From contig CAZMZW010000006.1 in NCBI GenBank assembly GCA_964571135.1, positions 96,013 to 160,012 on the forward strand: a DNA stretch of 64,000 nucleotides, read 5' to 3'. Both the position numbers and the translations under genes were made by a program. The notes under the pieces are model-generated. The model was not told the DNA's origin and searched no databases. It saw only the letters and a program-made list of their open reading frames with translations. Source of the DNA: CAZMZW01 sp964571135 (GTDB lineage Bacteria; Chloroflexota; Anaerolineae; Anaerolineales; Anaerolineaceae). Each line of letters starts with the position of its first letter. Position 1 is the first letter of the stretch. Positions 27,091 through 35,004 of the stretch are shown piece after piece.

Positions 27091-29190
27091 TTACACCAAG
27101 CGAAACAGCACCAGGATAACATCAATTAATTTAATCCCAATAAAGGGTGCAATTAATCCTCCAAGCCCATAGATCATTAAATTATCACGCAATAATTGTG
27201 AAGCTCCCACAGCCCTGTATCTAACTCCCTTCAACGCCAGTGGAATAAGTAGAACAATAATAATGGCATTGAAAATAATAGCAGATAGTATAGCGCTCTG
27301 GGGTGTGGCTAACTGCATGATATTCAGCACTCCTAATTGCGGATAAATACTGGCAAAAGCCGCAGGGATGATGGCAAAATATTTAGAAACATCATTGGCA
27401 ATACTGAAGGTGGTCAATGCCCCGCGGGTCATCAACAACTGTTTGCCAATCTCTACAATGTCGATTAGTTTAGTAGGGTTGCTGTCCAGATCCACCATAT
27501 TGGCTGCTTCCCGAGCTGGTTGTGTTCCTGTGTTCATCGCCACAGCTACATCCGCTTGAGCCAAAGCCGGCGCATCATTGGTTCCATCTCCGGTCATGGC
27601 CACCAGCCTGCCTCCCTGTTGATATTCCCGGATAAGGGCAAGTTTTTTTTCGGGGGTTGCCTGCGCCAAAAAATCATCCACGCCAGCTTCTGCGGCAATG
27701 GCTGCCGCAGTCAATGGATTATCACCTGTGATCATGATTGTTTTTATTCCCATTTTCCTCAACTGAGAAAACCGCTCTTTTAAACCGCCTTTTACAATAT
27801 CTTTCAGGTGAATGATGCCTAATGCCGAATGATTGCACATCACAACCAGGGGAGTACCTCCATCTTGTGCGATTTCCTTTATTTTTTTATCAAGGTCTTC
27901 CGGAACCGGATTGCCAAAATCACGGATTATTTCAAGGATGGATTCGGGAGCACCTTTGCGGATGCTGATCCCAGCATAATCAATCCCACTCACACGGGTC
28001 TGGGCAGTGAATGGGATAAACTTCATTCCCTTCGGCGCCAATTTACTTTTTCCCAGGGTCTGTGCCCGTAATCCATATTTCTCCTTGGCAAGAATGACAA
28101 TGGAACGTCCTTCAGGAGTCTCATCGGCAAGTGAAGAGAGTTGAGCGGCTGCAGCCAATTCTTCAATCGGAGTACCTCCCACCGGGATGAATTCAACTGC
28201 CTGTCGATTACCCAGGGTGATGGTGCCAGTTTTATCCAGCAAAAGAACATCCACATCCCCAGCTGCTTCAACAGCCCGACCAGACATGGCGATCACATTA
28301 TGTTGAATTAAACGGTCCATACCAGCAATACCAATGGCTGAGAGCAACCCACCAATGGTGGTTGGAATAAGGCAAACCAGTAGAGCTACCAAAACGGTGA
28401 TGGTTACCGGAGATCCCTGGCTTGCAGCTTTTACACTGTAAATTGAAAACGGTAACAGGGTAATACACACTCCCAGGAAAATAATTGTGAAGGCAGCCAG
28501 CAGTATATTCAGGGCAATTTCATTGGGTGTTTTTTGTCGCTTGGCACCTTCCACCAACCCGATCATTCGATCCAAAAACCCTTCCCCGGCATTGGCAGTG
28601 ACCTTAACCACAAGCCAATCTGAAAGAATGCGTGTCCCTCCGGTTACTGCGCTACGGTCCCCTCCCGATTCCCGGATAACGGGAGCCGATTCACCAGTAA
28701 CGGCGGATTCATCCACAGAGGCGATTCCTTCAACTATCTCTCCATCCGTCGGGATAATATCACCTGTCTGAACGACAAACAAATCCCCCTGTTTCAGCGC
28801 AGTTGAAGGAACACTCTCAAAGGACTGGGGTTGAATCCCTTTGATAAACTTTTTATTCAATCTCTTTGCGGAGGTTTCTTGACGCGTTTTGCGCAAAGCA
28901 GCAGCTTGCGCTTTCCCACGCCCTTCCGCCAGAGCTTCAGAATAATTGGCGAATAAAACCGTGATCCAAAGCCAAATGGCTACTGGACCAATGAAACCCG
29001 GGGATGCTTCACCCTGCCCGGTCAAGGATTGCACCCAAAGGCATGAGGTTAACAGGCTGCCAATTTCGACCACAAACATGACCGGATTACGCATCATCCG
29101 TAGTGGATTCAGCTTGATAAAGGCATCCAGGATAGCCCGACGGTATAAACTTCTATGCTGGTTGTTTGGTTTTTTTTGTGAACTATTCAT
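27091..29190 (-). CDS. kdpB: Potassium-transporting ATPase subunit KdpB (P-type ATPase)
   Basis: The catalytic P-type ATPase of the Kdp potassium pump, 699 residues from the ATG at 29190. The phosphorylation motif DKTGT is present, along with TGES of the actuator domain and GDGTNDAPALA of the hinge. TTG and GTG codons at 29202 and 29199 could also start translation but would overlap the end of kdpA. The ATG lies one base after the kdpA stop. Confidence 0.95.
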   Translation of the reverse strand: MNSSQKKPNNQHRSLYRRAILDAFIKLNPLRMMRNPVMFVVEIGSLLTSCLWVQSLTGQGEASPGFIGPVAIWLWITVLFANYSEALAEGRGKAQAAALRKTRQETSAKRLNKKFIKGIQPQSFESVPSTALKQGDLFVVQTGDIIPTDGEIVEGIASVDESAVTGESAPVIRESGGDRSAVTGGTRILSDWLVVKVTANAGEGFLDRMIGLVEGAKRQKTPNEIALNILLAAFTIIFLGVCITLLPFSIYSVKAASQGSPVTITVLVALLVCLIPTTIGGLLSAIGIAGMDRLIQHNVIAMSGRAVEAAGDVDVLLLDKTGTITLGNRQAVEFIPVGGTPIEELAAAAQLSSLADETPEGRSIVILAKEKYGLRAQTLGKSKLAPKGMKFIPFTAQTRVSGIDYAGISIRKGAPESILEIIRDFGNPVPEDLDKKIKEIAQDGGTPLVVMCNHSALGIIHLKDIVKGGLKERFSQLRKMGIKTIMITGDNPLTAAAIAAEAGVDDFLAQATPEKKLALIREYQQGGRLVAMTGDGTNDAPALAQADVAVAMNTGTQPAREAANMVDLDSNPTKLIDIVEIGKQLLMTRGALTTFSIANDVSKYFAIIPAAFASIYPQLGVLNIMQLATPQSAILSAIIFNAIIIVLLIPLALKGVRYRAVGASQLLRDNLMIYGLGGLIAPFIGIKLIDVILVLFRLV

Positions 29191-29191
29191 T

Positions 29192-30934
29192 TCATGCACC
29201 AATTAATAACAAGTGTTCAGCTATCGGACCTAACGCCAGCGCAGGGATGAAATTCAAAGCGCCCACAATAAAAATTACAGCGATCAACCAGGCAATAAAT
29301 AGCGGTGAAGTCGTTGAAAGTGTGCCAGCTCCTGAGGGCACTCTCTTCTTGGTGGCCAGTGAACCTGCCAAAGCCAGGGTGGGAATGACCAACCAGTAGC
29401 GCCCAATGAGCATTGCTATCGCTCCCGTGAGGTTATAAAAAAGAGTATTGCCATTCAATCCTGCAAATGTGCTTCCATTGTTATTTCCCTGGGAGGTAAA
29501 TGCATACAGGATCTGACTAAAGCCATGTGCTCCAGGGTTGGTAATTGAACTTAACCCAACCGGAAATATTACAGCCAAAGCGGTGAAAAACAATACAATC
29601 ATTGGCATGATCAAAATGACCAAGGATGCCATTTTCATCTCAAAAGGCTCAATTTTTTTGCCGAGGTATTCCGGAGTTCGCCCAACCATCAAACCGGCCA
29701 CAAAAACCGCCACGATCACAAAAACCAGCATTCCATATAACCCCGATCCCACCCCTCCCAAGGCTACCTCACTTAATTGCATCATCAACAGCAGCACCAT
29801 CCCTCCCATGGGAGTAAAGGAATCATGCATGCTGATTACCGCACCCGTGGAAGTAGCGGTAGTCAACGTGGCAAAAAGAGCCGAAGGCGCGACCGCGTTC
29901 CTTACTTCCTTGCCTTCCATATTGCCGCCGGATTGGGTGCTGCCAGGGTTTTGGTCCACCCCCAATGGAAAAAAACGGGGATTTGGCATAGACTCGGCAG
30001 CATAGGTCAGGGCACTAAAAACCACTACTATGATCAGCATCGCTGCCAATATTGCCCATCCCTGGCGGGTATCCCCCACCATTTTCCCAAATGTGTAGGT
30101 AAGCGCAGCTGGAATGCAGGTTTCTGCCAATAATAGAAGAAAGCTTGTCTGAGGAGTTGGACTTTCAAAAGGATGGGCAGCATTGGCATTGAAAAACCCT
30201 CCGCCATTAGTCCCCAAATGTTTGATCGCCACCTGGGATGCCACCGGCCCCAAGGCAATAATCTGCTTTGAAATGACTTGTCCTTCATATTGATAAGGTT
30301 GAACGAGGTTAGCATTAGCCGAAGGGGATAAGGTTTGAATGACACCCTGAGATACAAGGATGAGGGCGAAGATCATTGAAAGAGGTAGAAGTACATATAA
30401 AACACTGCGGGTAAGGTCAACCCAAAAATTCCCCAATTGATTGGTGTTATGACGGGTTAATCCGCGGATGAAAGCAACCAGAATGGCGATACCAGTTCCT
30501 GCTGAAAGGAAGTTTTGTACCGTCAACCCCAATATTTGAGCAAGATAGCTCAACGTGGTTTCCCCTCCATAGTTCTGCCAGTTGGTATTAGTAACGAAAC
30601 TAATCGCGGTGTGAATCGCTAGGTTAGGAGAAACAGCAGGCATTGATTGAGGATTCAATGGCATCCAACCCTGAAAACGCAACAGCAGGTAAAGAAATAT
30701 TATGCCGACAAAATTAAAACACAGCATGGCTTTGGCATAATTTTTCCAATCCATCTCATTAGCAGGATCAATTTGGGCAACTCGATAAAAATTTTTTTCC
30801 AGAGGGGTTATCCACCGTGAAAGCCAAGTGGTTTTCCCTTGGAATACCTTCGCCATGTAATTGCCAAGAGGTTTGACCAGCAGCACAAGAATAACGAAAT
30901 AAACAAGGTAATACATCCAACCGTAAACCGTCAT
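29192..30934 (-). CDS. kdpA: Potassium-transporting ATPase subunit KdpA
   Basis: The 580-residue potassium-translocating subunit, with about ten membrane helices and the four selectivity-loop regions of the superfamily of K+ transporters. Conserved segments such as SFVTNTNWQNYGGE, KHLGTNGGGFFNANAAHPFE and SQGNNNGSTFAG are visible. GAGAGG precedes the ATG. Its start overlaps the kdpF stop (TAATG). Confidence 0.96.
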   Translation of the reverse strand: MTVYGWMYYLVYFVILVLLVKPLGNYMAKVFQGKTTWLSRWITPLEKNFYRVAQIDPANEMDWKNYAKAMLCFNFVGIIFLYLLLRFQGWMPLNPQSMPAVSPNLAIHTAISFVTNTNWQNYGGETTLSYLAQILGLTVQNFLSAGTGIAILVAFIRGLTRHNTNQLGNFWVDLTRSVLYVLLPLSMIFALILVSQGVIQTLSPSANANLVQPYQYEGQVISKQIIALGPVASQVAIKHLGTNGGGFFNANAAHPFESPTPQTSFLLLLAETCIPAALTYTFGKMVGDTRQGWAILAAMLIIVVVFSALTYAAESMPNPRFFPLGVDQNPGSTQSGGNMEGKEVRNAVAPSALFATLTTATSTGAVISMHDSFTPMGGMVLLLMMQLSEVALGGVGSGLYGMLVFVIVAVFVAGLMVGRTPEYLGKKIEPFEMKMASLVILIMPMIVLFFTALAVIFPVGLSSITNPGAHGFSQILYAFTSQGNNNGSTFAGLNGNTLFYNLTGAIAMLIGRYWLVIPTLALAGSLATKKRVPSGAGTLSTTSPLFIAWLIAVIFIVGALNFIPALALGPIAEHLLLIGA

Positions 30935-31023
30935 TAAAACCTCTCAGGCTGTAAAAGCGCAACAAACAAATAGATCAATAAAATGATCGAAATAATTCCT
31001 GCAATCCAATATAAAATATTCAC
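30934..31023 (-). CDS. kdpF: Potassium-transporting ATPase subunit KdpF (29 residues)
   Basis: A 29-codon ORF starting with GTG at 31023 encodes one hydrophobic helix followed by the charged end ALLQPERF. This matches the single helix plus ALxxPExF ending of KdpF subunits, which stabilise the Kdp complex in the membrane. Its stop overlaps the kdpA ATG by one base. A purine-rich AAAGGA lies upstream. It is too short for most gene callers. Confidence 0.85.
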   Translation of the reverse strand: MNILYWIAGIISIILLIYLFVALLQPERF

Positions 31024-31027
31024 TAGG

Positions 31028-31117
31028 TCATTCCTTTAATCGTTCGATCAAATAAATCATGCCGATACTGCTGGCTCCAAAAACAAAAATTATTAAAACT
31101 GAAATCAGATCCTGCAT
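31028..31117 (-). CDS. Second small membrane ORF at the head of the kdp operon (29 residues)
   Basis: The 29-codon ORF begins with ATG at 31117, preceded by GAAGGA 6 nt away. It encodes MQDLISVLIIFVFGASSIG followed by a short hydrophobic stretch and the polar end IERLKE. This gives one predicted membrane helix. The stop lies 4 nt before the kdpF start, so it is the first gene of the operon. I recognise no named family. Its placement and topology suggest an accessory Kdp peptide or a leader peptide. Confidence 0.65.
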   Translation of the reverse strand: MQDLISVLIIFVFGASSIGMIYLIERLKE

Positions 31118-31396
31118 ATAAATCCTTCTTTCTTCCTTTGATTTATAGCTGAATTCGAATTAAGATGGCGTTAAGAACTCTGGATGGTTTGAATAATGAT
31201 TGCATTTTCAATCAGTAGATTCATAATATGACAGAAAAAGATTTGAGATTCCTAGGAGATTTCAAAAAAATACCCCAAAAACACGAAAGGCGACTTAATA
31301 TATCAACAATAATTAAACTATCAATTCTAGTAATAATTATAGAAATCTGAAATAATGAGAAATGACGAGAGTAAATTTGAATATGGAGCAAAATAC

Positions 31397-32194
31397 TTAC
31401 GAGTCCCCTGTACCTTTGCGTTGAAAAGGCATCATCAAGAAGCGGCTAAAAATGCGCAGAGAACTGCTGAAGGAAAAACGAGCGCCATTCTTCTGATTGG
31501 AAAGCATCTTATCGGTCAGCCAATCTGCCACCTGATCGACATCACTGGCAATGACATCAAAAATGCGCTTGACCCTGGACCATTCTTCAGGTTTACCCTC
31601 GTATTGACCAGTCACCATATCGGTCAACACCATACCTGGTTGCATTGAACCCATGATAATGCGCGGATTGGTCACTTCGGCTGCCAGACTGGCATTGAAA
31701 TAACGCAAACCAGCTTTGGTGGTCCCATAGATGGAAAGACCTTTTACATTGTTACTGCGTCCATTAGCCCCCATCCCTTCCATGTTATAGATCGCGCCAT
31801 ATCCCTGCTTGATAAAACCCTGCATGGCAACCTTGCTGCCATACATCTCTCCAAGCACATTGGTTTCCACCACTGAACGAATTTCCTCTGCGGGAATCTC
31901 CCAGGGCGTATTCTGCATGTTGGAAATTCCGGCATTATTCACCCAGATGCAAATACTGCCAAATTTCTTTATGGCTTGATCCCAGAGAGATTGCAACTGT
32001 TTATACTCGGTGACATCACAGACAAAACCTGCCACTTTGTCGGCAGAGAATTCTTCTGCCAATTTTTGGACAGATTCTTTCACGACTGTGGATTTACGCC
32101 CGCTGATCACCACAATATTACCTTTTCTTAAAAAGGCACGCGCCATTGCAAAACCAATTCCGCGCGTACTGCCAGTAATTACTATTGTTTTCAT
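31397..32194 (-). CDS. SDR-family oxidoreductase, NYC1-like branch
   Basis: A 265-residue short-chain dehydrogenase with cofactor motif TGSTRGIG, NNAG, and catalytic YxxxK (YGTTK). The usual catalytic serine strand is replaced by IYNMEGMGANGRSN, which resembles the NMDGAGS motif of chlorophyll b reductases (NYC1/NOL) rather than the common NISS pattern. A chlorophyll role is unlikely in this context, so the substrate is unknown. The start at 32194 is supported by AAGG upstream. It is a single gene downstream of the kdp promoter region, on the same strand. Confidence 0.8.
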   Translation of the reverse strand: MKTIVITGSTRGIGFAMARAFLRKGNIVVISGRKSTVVKESVQKLAEEFSADKVAGFVCDVTEYKQLQSLWDQAIKKFGSICIWVNNAGISNMQNTPWEIPAEEIRSVVETNVLGEMYGSKVAMQGFIKQGYGAIYNMEGMGANGRSNNVKGLSIYGTTKAGLRYFNASLAAEVTNPRIIMGSMQPGMVLTDMVTGQYEGKPEEWSRVKRIFDVIASDVDQVADWLTDKMLSNQKNGARFSFSSSLRIFSRFLMMPFQRKGTGDS

Positions 32195-32330
32195 TTTGTA
32201 CCTTTTATAAATTCATTATGCAGAATGAATTGTAATCCTCTTCTTTTTTGTTCTGGTCAGTTGAAGGACTGTGCAGGCTGAACGATCCAGGCAATCGATA
32301 ATCTAATCATTCAAAAAACAGGAATAGAAA

Positions 32331-33131
32331 TTATCGGCCGTTCAATCGGGCCCTGGCAACCGCTTGCAAGCGCGGATGCATGACATAGTATTGCTGCCCA
32401 TCGTTTGGATTTTGCGGTTTCGAATGTGAAGTCCCATCCTTAAGTTCACGAACGCCTTTGATGATCAATTTCACCATCATTGGCTCCAAACGGCGACGAA
32501 TGCTTTCAAATGTGTCCTCTTTTTTCAGTTCCACCTTCTGCTGCAGAAGGATTGGACCCGTATCCACTCCGCGATCCATAAAATGGAGGGTGACACCCAC
32601 TTCTGGTTTTCGGCTGCCGGCTTCCAGAACTGCCCACTCAATGACATCCATCCCCCGGAATCTGGGCAGCCAGCCGCTGTGACAATTAAGTACACCCAGG
32701 CGCGGGATCGCAAGAATATTATCGCGGATCAAACCGCCCCCGGTGAAGACAATCAAATCTGGCACAGCATTTTTTAAAAATAATTCCGCTTCGGGTTGAT
32801 TGTGGTCAGTTACGCTGAGGATGGGAATACCCTGTTTTTTTGCCAATTCACCTAAAGACTTCGACTGTAAATTGATCTCATTCGCCTGCAACAAAAGCGT
32901 TTCAGCAACCCCATGATCACGAGGTATATCACGTAAAAGCCATTTATTGATCACTTTACGCATCAAGCGCACCCCATCCCTGCGCAACTCTGAGCGGATG
33001 CGGTCTTGATTCCAGGGAGTCCGCACAACAACGCCAACAACCTCTACATCCTTTAACTGGGTAAGCAGGCAGGCGGTATTCAGCGAATATAGACTATTAT
33101 TTATGGGGGCAAGGATTGCTACTTTGATCAA
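32331..33131 (-). CDS. Formyltransferase-family protein (Fmt/GART fold)
   Basis: A 266-residue formyltransferase-fold protein. The folate-enzyme catalytic trio is visible: Asn and His in VLNCHSGWLP and Asp in MDRGVDTGPIL. Methionyl-tRNA formyltransferase has a longer C-terminal domain, so a sugar- or amine-formylating role is more likely (inference). The start is TTG at 33131, overlapping the TGA of the preceding gene, with AGGAG 8 nt before it. The frame stays open further upstream inside that gene, but this is probably not translated. It is the last gene of a coupled three-gene unit. Confidence 0.75.
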   Translation of the reverse strand: MIKVAILAPINNSLYSLNTACLLTQLKDVEVVGVVVRTPWNQDRIRSELRRDGVRLMRKVINKWLLRDIPRDHGVAETLLLQANEINLQSKSLGELAKKQGIPILSVTDHNQPEAELFLKNAVPDLIVFTGGGLIRDNILAIPRLGVLNCHSGWLPRFRGMDVIEWAVLEAGSRKPEVGVTLHFMDRGVDTGPILLQQKVELKKEDTFESIRRRLEPMMVKLIIKGVRELKDGTSHSKPQNPNDGQQYYVMHPRLQAVARARLNGR

Positions 33132-33811
33132 GGGTACAGCTCCTTGAAAGTTAATTCCTGTTCCGCCAAAGCCAGTAAAAACCGAACCATTTCCGGCTGT
33201 GCACTCTTTCTTCTTAGTTTTGAGAAATACCAATCGTTCAATTTGAGGACAGCATTCAGAAAGCGCGGGTCTTTTTTGCGCCGCGCAGCTCTGGCCAATA
33301 GAATGACAATATCAAGCCGTTCAAACCAGAGACACTCACCATCTACAAACGGATCGAAGTTTTGCAAGGATTCATCACGCCTGGTTTCGATATGTTTTAA
33401 AATACTTTCGAGATTATCTGATACAAAAGAATCATGAAAGACAGATTCGTTAAGATCTGCCTGGTCAAGATAGAATCCTGCTCCAGTTTTGACTATTCCT
33501 GTGCGGATCACTTTTCCATCCCACAGGTCTTTTTTCCATGCCATTAGCTCAGTCAGTGAAACCTGTTTTTTAGAGCTATAGGTATTAAAAGGATTTTTCT
33601 GCAACTTTACCCATCCCAACACAAGCATTATTTCATAAACCTGCCAGAGTTCGTGAGCGATTTCTGTTTTATCTTTTTCCTCCAGGGTTGCCAGATGCTT
33701 GACCGCGCTTGCACATCTTCTGAGAACAAAATTTTTAATCTCGCCCGTGGAATGGGTATGGTAAATAATTTTCTCAACTCGATGGGTAATCCAGTCGCTT
33801 ATTCGAATCAT
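33128..33811 (-). CDS. Uncharacterised protein, middle gene of the formyltransferase unit
   Basis: A 227-residue, mostly alpha-helical protein rich in Lys/Arg and Trp, with no signal peptide and no motif I recognise. The ATG overlaps the upstream TGA (ATGA), and its own TGA overlaps the TTG of the formyltransferase gene. The three products are therefore probably made in fixed proportion. Sequence near the C-terminus (RAARRKKDPRFLNAVLKLND) looks like a helix pair. The function is unknown, and a role in glycan assembly is only a guess from the partner. Confidence 0.6.
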   Translation of the reverse strand: MIRISDWITHRVEKIIYHTHSTGEIKNFVLRRCASAVKHLATLEEKDKTEIAHELWQVYEIMLVLGWVKLQKNPFNTYSSKKQVSLTELMAWKKDLWDGKVIRTGIVKTGAGFYLDQADLNESVFHDSFVSDNLESILKHIETRRDESLQNFDPFVDGECLWFERLDIVILLARAARRKKDPRFLNAVLKLNDWYFSKLRRKSAQPEMVRFLLALAEQELTFKELYP

Positions 33812-34881
33812 ATAAAATTTTCCACTTTTTCAACGCTAGCCTGGATACTGCTTCCATCCAATCCAACCAGACCCTCGCCGCTGAGATACAACCCGTTAAC
33901 GCTCAACTCACCGGAAGGGCAGGAAATTACTCCATATTTAAATAGCTGTACTGGTTTATATATATCCTTTTTAAATGAATAGACCTTTTCCCAGTTGAAA
34001 GCATCTTCGCTGACCAGCACCGAGCTAGCCTGGCTTAAGATGGCGGGACCGCGTTCAACTGTGGTGAATGCCACAAATACTTTCTCTCTGGTTGGGCAAC
34101 CGTACCAAACCGAACAATCCAACTCCTGACCCATTTCCACTTTTTCTGTCTTGCGGTGCAATCGGAAGGCATGGTTTAATTTCAGGTTACTATCCGTAAG
34201 CCAGTTGATGTGATCCCTGGTAAAGAACAGATTAACAGCACGATAATTCTGGCTGCCATCTCCAAAGGTACGGAAGGTTTTGAAACGGTCGGCAGTACAC
34301 AAAAGGTGACATTCCCCTTCCAAATCACCGACTGTCACCCAGAAAGTTTCTTTTTCAAATGGGTCGCGAAAAACCCCGTGCACATGGCGGACGGTATTGG
34401 ATTTGAACTCATGGGCGATCTCCCATTGGTCAAGCCCGGGAGAAACGCGCCAGATCCTTACCGGTTGCCGCTGAGGATTCATGAAATATTCACCAAAGTA
34501 TATCCACCCGCTCTGATCTTCACACAGCGAACGATGCAAAACACAATCACCCTGGATGGGAAACAATGGTCGGGCAGACAGATCTTTTTCCAATGTATAT
34601 ACCATTCCGCCGCGAATACCCATCACCTTCCCTCTTGAATTAACAATCACATTGCACTTATCCGAGCGCATTGCCCGGGATGTGGGGCGTGAAAAGCTGA
34701 ACAGATCGCGCGGCAGGCACACGGGGAATCTTGTGAACGGCTGCCACTGATGTTCATTTTTAATTACCACATTCCTTCCAGAAGTCGCCCACAAAGTGCC
34801 ATCCTCACTGCGGTGGTGAATGATTGTGATTCCTGGATATTTCTCAAGGATGCGAAAGTGATGATTCAGCTGATTCTCCAT
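33808..34881 (-). CDS. Uncharacterised beta-rich (sialidase/propeller-like) protein
   Basis: A 357-residue protein without a signal peptide, dominated by short beta-strand-like repeats. Recurrent patterns such as EDQSGWIYFGEYF, EDAFNWEKVYSF and ADRFKTFRTFGDG resemble the blades of sialidase/BNR-type propellers. I see no catalytic signature. It is the first gene of the coupled trio and is divergent from the large methyltransferase-like gene at 35005. Confidence 0.55.
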   Translation of the reverse strand: MENQLNHHFRILEKYPGITIIHHRSEDGTLWATSGRNVVIKNEHQWQPFTRFPVCLPRDLFSFSRPTSRAMRSDKCNVIVNSRGKVMGIRGGMVYTLEKDLSARPLFPIQGDCVLHRSLCEDQSGWIYFGEYFMNPQRQPVRIWRVSPGLDQWEIAHEFKSNTVRHVHGVFRDPFEKETFWVTVGDLEGECHLLCTADRFKTFRTFGDGSQNYRAVNLFFTRDHINWLTDSNLKLNHAFRLHRKTEKVEMGQELDCSVWYGCPTREKVFVAFTTVERGPAILSQASSVLVSEDAFNWEKVYSFKKDIYKPVQLFKYGVISCPSGELSVNGLYLSGEGLVGLDGSSIQASVEKVENFI

Positions 34882-35004
34882 TAAAGTGATTTAATTGACC
34901 TTCTTATTCTATCAAACCTGCCGGACTTTCATTGTATTGATGAAAGGCAGACTATTTGGAATCACGACAATTTCCAGTATACTGATGTTTTAACGAGAAG
35001 ATCA

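Noticed and set aside
29538..30005. A 155-codon ORF antisense to kdpA
   Set aside because: It is contained in kdpA and has the low-complexity composition expected of a complement of a membrane protein gene.
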